This document shows, one piece after another, positions 1 to 11,500 of a stretch of DNA of 64,000 nt. Position 1 is the stretch's first letter. Each line of letters starts with the position of its first letter. The stretch is from Hippopus hippopus (Eukaryota; Mollusca; Bivalvia; Cardiida; Cardiidae). The stretch spans positions 41,586,129 through 41,650,128 of the forward strand of contig OX328109.1 in the NCBI GenBank assembly GCA_946811185.2, in the 5' to 3' direction. Below the pieces are notes generated by a model. That model did not search any database, had not been told where the DNA came from, and saw only the letters and a program-made list of their open reading frames with translations. The position numbers were made by a program, and so were the translations under genes.

Positions 1-61
1 TTGATGAAAACTTGGCACTGTCCCTTGACCAAACCATCCCATGTTGAATGATTGATTTATG

Positions 62-355
62 GTATTTAACTCTGTTTTCAACATTTATTTCAACAATTAT
101 TTCAATCAATGTATATGGAAGCAGCCAGTGCATCTATCCATGCCTTCCCTGGAGTTTCTGTTATCAGTCTTTCACACTATAGTCTTCCCAAGCCACTGAC
201 TGCTTTCCATATAACCATCATCGATATAATGATCAGGGGTAGGAAAGGAATGAATCCTGTTGCTATGACTATCATTAGTCCTCAAAAAATTGGCAAAACT
301 TGGGATTAAAACAAGGGGACACCCCCCCCCCCTTTTCTCAAGTCCTGTACACTAC
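62..355 (-). mobile_element. tRNA-headed SINE (type 1)
   Basis: The 3' part (TATTTAACTCTGTTTTCAAC near 62, then CATCTATCCATGCCTTCCCT) and the middle part (CAACCACTGACTGC-like, ATGACTATCATTAGTCCT) match the better copy at 31065-31377. The tRNA-like head at the right is decayed, and a C11 run sits at 313-323. Confidence 0.65.
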
Positions 356-387
356 CGACTGTGCTCTCAAGGCTCAACTTGATTCTT

Positions 388-560
388 CAGGTAGATTCTT
401 CTGAAAACATTATGAGAAAAGGAGAAAATGCTGGTTACAAGCATTTTCTCCTTTTCCCATATTGTTTTCCACCATATTAAAGAACCCAAGTTCATTTGTT
501 CCACTTTTGAATTTGTCATCTATCATCTTTCAATATGGAAGAGTAATATATATTTGTTGT
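388..560 (+). mobile_element. Family A hairpin MITE, degraded
   Basis: The hairpin core at 405-470 is intact enough to recognise (GAGAAAATGCTGGTTAC with its complement). The left TTAA end is missing. A second decayed right end lies at 630-715. Confidence 0.7.
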
Positions 561-689
561 TCGGAAAAAGGTTCACTCTTTTATCTGACAGCCTTTTCCA
601 ACAATACTTTCTGCCCTTGCTAAGATAAATTGTATCATTAAAGCCAAATCTAACTTTCAATCTTCAAATGTTTTCAATGTGGACGAGTT

Positions 690-1125
690 AAAATTTGGTC
701 ACTAGGTAAAGAGCAAATCTTATCACAGTAGATGTATATCTTTTATACTGCTGGATCCCTTGTGTGATCACAGTTATCCATTTCATTATAAAATAGAAGA
801 AGCAACAGCTCATGATGAGTAATCACTGCTTTTTCCACATTGTTTTCTGGTATTGTACTAATGTACTAATCCTTAGCAAGGAGCACTAAATCTATATCTT
901 CTATAATGATGGATCCCTCATGTGGTCAGTTATCTTCTCTTGGTAATACATGTGTAACTTTCTACCCCCTATTAAAAAGGCGGCTATCAATGAGCAGTTG
1001 CTTCTTTTTCAAACTATTTCCAGTTTTTTGATGTACATGTATTAATCCTTACCAAAGAGCACTAGATGTATATCCTCTATAATGATGGATCCCTTGTGTG
1101 GTAAGAGTTATCTTTTCTTTAATCA
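690..1125. repeat. Diverged tandem repeat, about 3 units of 160-176 bp
   Basis: The block TATATC(T/C)T-TATA(A/C)TG followed by GGATCCCT and GTGTGRT recurs near 752, 911 and 1087, each time preceded by a CCTTA-CAA-GAGCACTA phrase. The first unit overlaps the degraded right end of a family A element, so the array may have grown from it. Confidence 0.6.
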
Positions 1126-1231
1126 TTTTGGAAGCTTGGAAATAACTTTCTGTCTTCATCAGGCTCTCAATGTCTGTCTTGATAGATTCCTGGACAACGG
1201 TTTAAAATTATCATATTTTATATAATATCAG

Positions 1232-1717
1232 TGAGCCATATTCTTTGAAAAGGAGGCTTAATGCATCTGCAAAAAGTATCAACCCAGGTCAGCCTGCACA
1301 GTCGCTGCAGGCTGACCTGAATCCAAACTTTTTGCTTTCGGTCAATTTTCTGCATGTCAAAGGACCATTCTACTTCAATATTAGTTGTTCAACAGAATGG
1401 ATTTTATGGATCCATAATAATGTGATGACATGCTTAGTATAACGCATTACGGAACTGCATTAACTCTTTACCACACAATCCCTTTTAACGACCCTGAGAA
1501 AGAAGCCTATAGAAAACATTGTGGGAAAAGAAGAAAATGCTGGTAACCAGCATTTTCTCCTTTTCCCACAATATTTTCTACCCTATCAAAGTCAGAAATC
1601 ATCATATTACCAAGATTTAATGTGTTGTCTGCAGATGTTTTGAATTTGGTCCAGTCCAAAAATTTGTCTTTTGGTAAAGAGTTAAACGCACCTTTGACAG
1701 AGCATGGCTTTTACAGG
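1232..1717 (+). mobile_element. Family B MITE, split by a family A element
   Basis: Family B elements are about 260 bp, start GAGCCATGCTCTGTGAAAAG and end in its complement. They carry an inner palindrome, CAGGTCAGCCTGC. This copy runs 1232-1460, is interrupted at the TTAA of its GCATTAA end motif, and resumes at 1682 with TTAAACGCACC-TTTGACAGAGCATGGC. Confidence 0.85.
1460..1685 (+). mobile_element. Family A hairpin MITE, full length (reference copy)
   Basis: Family A layout, left to right: TTAA, CTCTTTACCACACAATCCC, TTTTAACGACCCTGAG, AAGCCT, hairpin core of about 65 bp centred on GGTAACC, ACCCTATCAAAG, a TTTGTC(G/A)TCTGCA block, TTTGGTAAAGAG, TTAA. TTAA lies at both ends (1460-1463 and 1682-1685), and removing one TTAA plus the element restores the end of the family B host. 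There is no coding capacity. CCC/CTC termini at TTAA fit non-autonomous piggyBac-type elements. Confidence 0.9.
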
Positions 1718-1979
1718 CGCTAGATTAAGATGGCATTTGAGATAAAAACTTAGTGAACAAGTCTAGAAAAGAATTATTTAGCAAGCAGTAACATATTTCT
1801 CTATAGGTTGATTAAGTTTCACCCAAAAGCCAATGAATTGTTTTCATCATATACATGAAACTGTACCCGAAAAATAAAGTTCTAATGAGATATTTTAAAT
1901 ATTTACATGTGTGAGGCCTACTCACTCCTCTGACAGCAGGGTATGTCCAGGGTAAACTACAGTTCAAAAGCAGAATAAC

Positions 1980-2178
1980 TCTTTCTCAGGTGACAAAATT
2001 CCAGAATTGTCTAACTGTAAGCATTTGCAGACTACAAATCAAATGTGATGGAATTTGTATTTGACTGGATAGAAAACAAAGTGGAAAAGGAGAAAATGTA
2101 GATTACCAGCATTTTCTCCTTTTTCAATAATCTCTTCAAAAAGCTTTGTCCTTATGGTTGTGAGTCAAAGGGTTGAAT
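1980..2178 (-). mobile_element. Family A hairpin MITE, degraded
   Basis: The core at 2075-2135 keeps GAGAAAATG and its complement, with a central mismatch (TAGATTACC). The ends are eroded. Confidence 0.65.
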
Positions 2179-2275
2179 CCAAAAGCTATAACACATATTT
2201 GGCCTGAGGCCCCACATAATACAGAATCAAAGAAAAGACCATTAGAATGATATACAGATAAGATGTATAATGATC

Positions 2276-2496
2276 TTAGTCTTTACTGGCTGAAAAAATC
2301 TGTGATTTGTCCATTTTGAAAGCATTTGGACACGAATCCATATATATGGCTCAATTGATGGATTTTTTTTCACTGAAAAGGCTGAAAACATTCTGTGGAA
2401 AAAGAGAAAATGCTGGTTACCAGCATTTTCTCTTTTTCCCCATAATGTTTTTAAAAAACTTTCTTTTTCACTGGATTGTTTGGTAAAAGTAGTAAA
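2276..2496 (-). mobile_element. Family A hairpin MITE between PIGN-like micro-exon 11 and the left edge
   Basis: The core at 2385-2455 has paired AAAGAGAAAATGC and GCATTTTCTCTTT arms. The flanks match the family, including TTGTTTGGTAAA at the right end. Confidence 0.8.
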
Positions 2497-2577
2497 AACA
2501 ATCCTTAATTTGAAAGCTGTAAATACTTTCATTCGAGCCTGTATGAGAAGATACCATGATAAGTAAACCATACTTAC

Positions 2578-2599
2578 AATGTTCTTGTGGCTGAGGGCT
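2578..2599 (-). CDS. PIGN: PIGN-like micro-exon 11 (22 nt)
   Basis: A 22-nt segment lies between a strong acceptor (TTTCATTCTGCAG) and a perfect donor (GTAAGTATGG). Joined to exon 10 it reads TALSHKNI and keeps the frame (phase 2 in, phase 0 out). The joined peptide FRAFTALSHKNI aligns with FTPFKLLSDSKQF of human PIGN. This is inferred from splice sites, phase and alignment; no transcript was available. Confidence 0.7.
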
Positions 2600-5500
2600 C
2601 TGCAGAATGAAATAAAATGCAAATGTTGTTACTTTAATCCACATAATACAAAATAAATTAAGTCATGCTCTGTGAAAAGGGAGTTAAATGCATCTGGAAA
2701 AAGTTATTGACAGAGGTCAGCCTGTACAGTCTGTGCAGGTTGACCTGGATTGAAACTTTTTACTTTTGGTAAATTTTCAGTGTGTTCAAGGACCATTCTA
2801 CATCAGGATTAAGCCGGTTGCTAGATAAAAAGGACTTTATGGATCCATAATTACACGATGACATGCTTGGTATAAAGTGTCATTGAGATGCATTAAACCC
2901 CCTTTTGCCACAGCATGGCTCAACTGGATGTTTATTTTAAATGTTATTTATTTCACACTTGAAATGTTGTTGGAATAAAGTTGTTTTGACTTCAATTTGG
3001 TCCTTACCTCACAATACAATGTTTACAAATAACATTTTAACAAAAGTATGTACTTATACAATAATTCTTACAACAACAACACAACACAATTGGTGATTCA
3101 TTGAATGGTGTTTTACACAGCTTTCATTATTCTTTCAGTCATATCGACAGCTCATTAATCATGTATGTCCCTGGTTTCAATAGTAATACCCTTGGACTCT
3201 GAAGTGTCCCGCCCAAAGAAAACTTCCATAAAAGACCAATTGCTTTGAGTTAGGATCAAACCCAAGGCCTCCAGATTACAAATCCTGTGCTCTATCACTA
3301 AGCCACACATGACCTCTAGATAGAGTGGAAAAAGCAAAACTGAATGCAAATGTTACAGAACAAATTAAGTTGGAGCTTATATCAGGTGACTGGTCAATAT
3401 TTAGATGACACAATGTCATAGTTGTTAGACATTTTCAGTTGAAACACTATGAAAATTGGTGAGAAAAAAAAAAAATTATCTCCTTTTCAAACAATGATTT
3501 CATCATGACTGATTAACTGAATGGTGTTTTACTCCAATTTCATCATTATTTCAATCATTTCACGGCAACAGCTCACACGTTCTTGGATATGATTTCAAAA
3601 GCTTTCTTCAGAATGTAAAAACAAAAATGACACTTCAAGAAAGCAATCAGTATCACAGAAAACTTACGTAAATGCTCTGAAATTGAAAGCAAGCGCCCCT
3701 CTATGGACCTTCCGCTCAATAGTAACGAAATTTGCTAACAGTTGTCGTAGATTAGCATACAACATCTCAGCCATCTCTCGGTCCGGAATGTCGAACAATT
3801 CATGTGGGACTGGATACTGCAACAAGGACACACAACACAAATATGACATAACTCTTTAGCAGATTACAAAGTTTCAGACTCTTCCACCTTGACACCGTTA
3901 ATGGCAGATGATAATTTGAATGTTGCTCAAATGATGGGATTTGTGTTAGAAAGAGTAGAAAACAATGTGAAATGAGGAAAAAATGCTGGTTAACAGCATG
4001 TTCTCCTTTTCCAAAAATGTCTTCAAAAGCCTTTATACTATTTTCAACCCTTTAACTCTTTACCAAATGACAAAATTTTAGCCTTGTCCAAATTGAAAGC
4101 ATTTGAAGATAAATCATTCTGACTCAAATGGTGTGTTTTTACTTTGATAGGGTAGAAAACATGGTGGGAAAAGGAGAAAATGCTGGTTACCAGCATTTTC
4201 TCCTTTTCCCACCATGTTTCCAAAAGGCTTCCTTCCAGGGTCGTTAAAAGTCGGGATTGTTTGGTAAAGAGTTAACATATGATCCTCTGGTTTAAAGACC
4301 TCGAGGAAAAAGTCTTTTGAGAACATTATCAGAAATGAAGAACATGCTGGTAACAATGCTTTCTCCTCTTTCCAAAAAGCATTTCATCATTTGAGCTACA
4401 CTTGCAACAACTTTGAATTTGCATGAGTCAAAAAATTAAGAGATAAGTACTGAATCATTGGGTAGAGGGTTACTATACTTTTTTAACACTACTTGATGCA
4501 TCATGGATGGTCTAGTATCTGTCATGTAAGCCTAGTGCATGAAAGAGAATTGAAATTAACCCTTATCCTGCTAAATAACTTCCAATGAAACTTTCAATCT
4601 GTTAGTAAAAACCAAAGTTTTGCTATTTCAAAGATATTTTGGAGAACAGATATCTCCTTATAGGACAGTGTAGATGTATGATCAAGACTGCATGTTCAGT
4701 GCAGTCTGATCATGATCTACACTGTCTGCAAAAGGTTAGTGAGTCGCCCCTAGCAGCCTAAGGTTTAACTGGAATGTTGCTGAGAAGGTTTTGACATGAA
4801 ATCTATATAATCTCTCTAAAACAAAATAGATACATATATGTACTTACAATAGCATTCTTCGGGAATGGGACACCTATCAGTGCTGCCATGAAGGGAGCCA
4901 AGCTAGCCTGTGAAAAAAAAAAAACACAAGAGGTCCATGATGGCCCCAAGATCGCTCACCTAAACCATTTTAACCTAAAATGATCCCTTTCAAATTTATT
5001 TCGGGATATCTAGACAAAAATTCTAACAAACTTTCATGAGTATTAGACTGAAAATGTAGCCTCTAGAGTTAACACATGGTAAAAGTTGACGACGTACATA
5101 GGACACAGCATGATCACAAAAGCTAACCTTGAGCACTTCATCCTCAGGTGAGCTAAAAATGGGAATTAACCCTTTACCACAGAATTGTGAGCTAGACAGA
5201 TCTTGAGATAGAGAGCTTCTGAAAACATTATGGAAAAAGGAGAAATTCCTTGTAACAAGCAATTGCTCCTTTTTTCACAATGTTTTCTAGCCTATCAGAG
5301 AACTTAGGCTTATTTGTACCAAAAAGCTTTGTCATCTGCAGAATGATGCTTTCAATTTAAAGTGGATTTAAATCATTACATATGTACAAAGACATAGCAT
5401 GAACATTTGCAGAAAATTTTGTCTCGTGGTAATCTCTTCAAAGTTCAAAGTACAAGGTATTTGCAGATGGAAAACCAAGTTGGGCTAAAATGCTCAAGGT

Positions 5501-8500
5501 TTTTCAAGGTTCAAGGTTTTAGGGGGCTAGAAAACAAAGAAAATGTTGGTCACCAATATTTTCTCCATTGTTTTCAAAAACCTTTATCTTCAGGAGCATC
5601 AAAGCAAGGGACAGTTTGGAAGGGTCTTCCTTATTAATTCTTAAGTCTTTTAATCTTGCATGTTAACCCCTAAAGCACCTCCACAACTATAGTTGCCTTT
5701 GCGGCCACTTAGGTTAAAGATCAGACTGCAAAAAATCTGCAGTCTGATTTCTTATCTACACTATCTGCTCTGCTTAGACACTCTAGAAAAGAGCAAACTT
5801 TAAATGTGGGTCTCATTTCTAGATTGAAAATGTCCAAAGGGTTTATTCGGCGCTCTAATGGTTAAATTTACAGGCATAAAGAATGTAGCTTACCTGGTCT
5901 ATATCTGTTCTTTTCCATTTTGCCAAGGACCAATCTAAGACAAAATAAAAATCAATATTTTACAGTTGGGCTGCGTTCTGGCAAAAGGGGGTACAATTAA
6001 TACATCTCTGTGATGCATTATACCAAGCGAGTCTTACATAACAATGGATCAAAAAAATCCATTTTGCCTAACAATCAACTGAATCATGAGGTAGAATGGT
6101 TCTTTAACTCTTTACCAAATGACAAAATTTTAGGTTTGTCCAAATCGAAAGCGTTTGCAGACGAGACGACAAAATAAAAGTGACTGAAAATTTGAAATTT
6201 GTTTTGTGAAGGGTAGAAAACATTGTGGGAAAAGGAGAAAATGCTGGTTACCAGCATTTTCTCCTTTTCCCACAATGTTTTCTAAAGACTTCTTTCTCAG
6301 GGTCGTCAAAAGTAGGGATTGTGTGGTAATGGGTTAAAACACAGTAAATTAACAAATAGCAAAAAGTTTCAATCCATGTCAGCCTGTGCAGACTGCACAG
6401 GCTGACATGGGTTGATACTTTTTGCAGATGTATTTAAATCCCTTTTCTCGTAGCATGGCCCATTTTGGTTTCAGGCTTATTTCCTGAACCCTATACCGGA
6501 GAATTTCAAGAGAACTGAATGAATCCAATTATGTTTTACAACACTTTCAACATTATTTTAGTCATGCCACTGCAGCAGCTCACATATTGATTAAGTCCTG
6601 GGTTTCGCCAGTGCTAGGCTAGGGCTCTGAAGTGTCTTGCCAAAGTACACTCCCCAGAGAACCCAGTACTTCAAGTGAGGCTCAAACATTTGGGCCTCCA
6701 ATGCTGGAAACTGTCTGTGAAAGGGTAAAAAACATTGTAGATAAAGAAGGAAATGCTGCTGACCGGCATTTTCTCCTTTTCCCACAATGTTTTGAGAAGT
6801 CTTCTTTCTAGAGGTTGAGGTAAAGGCTTGATCAACCTTGTCCACAAAACAACAGAAGGTGAACCACCATAAGTACATACCTTCAGAAATTGTGTCTTTA
6901 AATTTACTCAGTTGATTCTCAGGTAAGGCCTTTCTAATTCCCGCACCCCATGCAATAAGTGGACAGTTGATTTCTTCTGGTGTTCCGTCCCCATGGGCAC
7001 CTAGATAAGTAAAACAACATTTAAAATTATAGAGATTGTTTGTATTGGAATTTAATGCCTTTTGACAGCTAAGGCTATATCACAGCAGTCAGTACACCTA
7101 CACATGTGTTTCCTGGCTTTCTCACACCAGTACTGACACAATTTTCTTTCCCAGCCGCTGACTACAGTGTAATTTTCTCACATGTCTCAGAGGTGAGAGG
7201 AAAAGTCACCAGAAAGAAAGTCCGCCTAAACCAGGTATCAAATCTGCAACCACCAGGTCATGTGCTGGATACACTAACCACTTAGCTACCCAGTCGGACT
7301 TAGAATTTTACAGAGCATAAAGTTTGTACAATCGAAGCTTAACTCTTTACTACACAATCCTGAGTTTTAATGACCAGGAAGAAGAAGCCTTTTGAAAACA
7401 TTGTAGGAAAAGAAGAAAATGCTGGTTACCAGCATTTTCTTCTTTTCCCACAATGTTTTCTATCCTTTCAAGGACATTAATTTGAACTACAATTAATTTG
7501 GTCATCTGCAAATACTTTCAATATTGGTCAAGTCCAAAATTTTCTTGTTTGGTAAAGAGCTATAATGCAGTTTCAACCATATTTCAGACATGTTTACCCT
7601 TTGCCAAATGACCAAATTCACATGATAAAATTGGGAGCATTTGCAGACAATAAATAAAATGTAGCTCAAATGATGATTACAATCTTTGGAAGAGTAGAAG
7701 ACATTGTAAGAAAAGGAGAAAATTCCGGTTAGCACCATTCACATTTTACCACACAATCCATAGTTTTAACAACCCAGAGGAAGAGGCCTGCGGAAAACAC
7801 TGTTCAAAAAGGAGAAAATGCTCCTTTTCACGCAATATTTTCTATGTATTCAAGGACAAATGCCATGGTTTGAAAAAACATTTGATTTGTAGACTGTAAA
7901 TTCCTTCAATATGGAGGAGTCTAAAATTTTGTCATGTAATATTTGTTAAAACTCGGGATTGCTTACTAAAGGGTTATGGCAGCAAGAACATCTACCTGTG
8001 TGTTTGTAGGATTATATTCACCAGTACCTTTAACAACACTCTTCACTCTTATCAAGTTCTGCAAAACTCTTTCTTTGAGTCACTATATGCTTTCCCCAAT
8101 GAAATTGTCCAAATCGTTCAATGATAAGAGAGGGCAAATTCTATTGCAACGACTATCATCAATCCTCCAAAGCATTTTGCCAAGCTGAGATGAAAGCTCA
8201 CAACCCCTGGATTTCAAGCCCTGTACAATTATGTACGTATGTATTATAAAATGAGCTACCAAGCTTGCATGGTGCTTAGAATTGTAAAATTCAGTGGTAG
8301 TATTTATTTTACAACATGTAATAAAACTTATGTGACCCCACTAAATCTATACAACTTGTTAATGATCTTGTTTTTAACTGTACTGAATAGTATTACAAAC
8401 AATGGAATAATGTTTATTTTACAAGTTTTACCTTTCCCTTTCAGTAAACCTTTACAAAACAATCATTGTGTTTTTAACCCTTAGGCTACTAAGCATGACT

Positions 8501-11500
8501 AAAAGACTTTTTGTAGACAGTGTAGATCAAGATCAGACTGCACAAAACGTGCAGTCTGATCTTTGATCTACACTGTCCAATACGGCATTCTCTTTACGGT
8601 GAAATAAACTTTGAAATCATAATATTTGGGTTTTTACTATTGAGTGGAAACTTTCGTTTCATTATGAAACCATTTAAGGGTTAAGACCCTGTGGTGGAGA
8701 CTTTTGAAAACATTCTGGGAAAAGGAGAAAGTGCTGGTTACCAGCATTTTGTCCCTTTTCCACAATGTTTTCCACCCTATTACAGATAGATCCCGTTTCT
8801 TCTTAATATTTTCCAAAGCTTCTCTCTGCATCAGTGTTGAAAAGTTGTGTGTACAGAAAAGTGTTAACAACAGGTAACTGCACTGAAGTGTTATACACTG
8901 TTGAACAAAAGTGAGGTTGCATGGAAAGACAGACAGATGGAGAATGCTAAAGCTATATGAGCCATGCTATGGCAAAAGGGGGCTAAATTATGGATCCATA
9001 ATGGCCACTTTTTTAAACAACTGACTTAAATCATGAGGTAGTATGGTCCTTTGACATGCAGAAAATTGACCAATAGCGAAAAGTTTCGGCCCAGGTCAGC
9101 CTGCGCAAACTGTGCAGGCTGACCTGGGTTGATACTTTTCGCAGATGTATTAGGGTCCCTTTTCACAGAGCATGGTTCAATCTTTCAACAGAGGTTAAAA
9201 AATATACCCCAGTCATTCATTCCATGATCAGATGTAAACAGGTACGCAGTCTGGCCATCATGATTATAGAATTCCTCAACTTCTTCATAGACTTTCCTAA
9301 CACCATCGTCAATCAGTTTCAAATGTACATCGTAATCCCTGAAAAATAGCAATTTAGAGTCCAACCTGTACTTAAGGGACATACAGGCTTGCTTTAGACA
9401 AGCGCTTGCTTAGTGCAATTCAAATGCACATTGTAATCACTGAAAAAATAACAATTTACAGTCCAGCCTGAACTTAAGGTATGCACATGCTTGATTTAGA
9501 CAGGCGCTTGCTTAGTACATTTCAAATATAAAATGTAATCACTGAAAAATAACAATTTGCAGTCCAACCTGTACTTAACTATTTACCAAACAACAAAAAT
9601 TTAGACTGGTCCAAATCAGAAGCACTTGCAGACAACAAAAGAAATGTGACTCGAAAATCCAAATTGGTTTTGGGAAGGATAGAAAACACTGAGGGAAAAG
9701 GAGAAAATGCTGGTTACCAGCGTCTTCTCCATTTCCCACAATGTTTTCAAAGGGCTTCTTTTTCAGGGTTGTTAAAACTGGGGATTGTGTGGTAAAGGGA
9801 CAGGTGCATACTAAATACAAACACGGTTCAAACACAGTTCAAATGTACATAACAATCCACTAAAAATAACAATTCAAAGTTTAAACAAGGAAAAAACAGC
9901 CCTAAAATTAAGGAAGTTACCCCATTAGGTGTGTAGATTACTTTTACAAACAATTTTTAACTTTCATGATCAACTAACTTGAGTTTAGAGAAAATTTTTA
10001 TACAAACACTGCGTCTGACCCTGGTCCAACTGATATTCAAGTTCAAGTTGATATTCAACTTTACCATATTAATTAACAATTTAACACACAATTCTGTTTT
10101 ATAACTACCCTTTGAAAAAAGGCATTTAAAAATAAAAGGAAAAGAGATGATCTGAATGGTGTTTTACACCGCTTTCAACATTATTTCACTTATACGGAAA
10201 CAGCTCAGATATTTATGTATGTCCTGGGTTTTACCTGCACTAGGTTAGGGCTTTGAATCGTCTTGCCCAAGGACACTTCCACAAAATGCCTGGTGCCTCC
10301 AGGTTACGAGTCCTACACTTTACCACTTAGCCAAGTAGGACTCCAGAGAAAAGGAGAAAATAATGTTGACCAACATTTTCTGCTATTCCCACAGAGTTCT
10401 TCACCAGTTCATAGAAAACCTAATCATTGAAGGCATTTCAAATCTGTCATCTGCAGATGCTTCCAACTTAGACCAGTCTAGCATTTTGCAATCTGGTAAA
10501 GAGTTAATCCAAACCAAAGTTTTAACAACCCGTCAGAAAAAGCCTTTTGAAAACCTTGAGGGAAAAGGAGAAAATGCTGGTAACCAGCATTTTCTCCTTT
10601 TCTCACAAGGTTTACTACACCTTCACAGACATTTACCATCCTTTCAGCAAAATTTTCATATGATGTCTGTAAATGCTTTGAATTTGGACAAGTCTAAAAT
10701 TTTGTGGTTTGGTAAAGAGTTACTTTAGTTTGTACATGTTTATATACTCAGAGTAGTAAACACATCTTAAGGATAGTTTTTTTATTTCCCACAGTTTAAG
10801 AAGACTTCTCCATCAGGGTCTTGAAAATGCACTGATAGAGGATTTATAAGCTCTTTGAAAAAAAATAAAGCTTTTTTTCGAAACATTCTGGAAAAAAGGA
10901 GAGAATGCTTATAACCAAAATTTTCACTTCTTCCCTTAACGTTTTCTACCTTTCAAAAGACGAAATCTCATCATTTTAGCCACAAAATCATTTCATTTTA
11001 TGTCTGCAAATGTCTGTAATGTGGATGAGTCTACAGTTTTGTCATCTTGTAAAGAGTTACAGTGACAGAAAGCTTTTGAAAACCTTGTGGGAAAAGGATA
11101 AAGTGCCACCATTTTATCCCTTTTCCACAACGTTTTCTGCTCTTTCATAGACAAATCCCATCATTTTAGCTGCATATGAGACTGGAGATTTGTCACCTGT
11201 AAATTCTTTCAATTTAGATGGTTCTAAAATATTGCTGTGTGGTTACTGGTAACAGGTCAGAGGTTAGGACTTACGGTGCATTAGGGCGGACAATGTACCC
11301 ACTATGATCTATACCACCGAGGTGCAGAAACATCAGTATCCCCTTTCCCTCAAGTTTTGCGCTTAAATCTTGGTCTTGTTTGCCCTCCTTCAGGAATTTC
11401 TGTTGATAAAATTGAAGAAAAGCAATCTGAAAAACTTGGGTTTAAACTGAAATTTCTTCAAAGTTGTGTCTTATCAAGATGAAAAAGGAGAGTTTGTCGC

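Noticed and set aside
1925..1965. A possible 31-nt exon on the minus strand (acceptor CTGTAG, donor GTGAGT)
   Set aside because: The encoded FTLDIPCCQR does not align with the next part of PIGN, and the exon would leave the phase unsupported.
9419..9578. Extra PIGN-like exons at the copied acceptors
   Set aside because: Frames close within about 15 codons and no donor restores phase, so they are treated as decoys from a tandem duplication.
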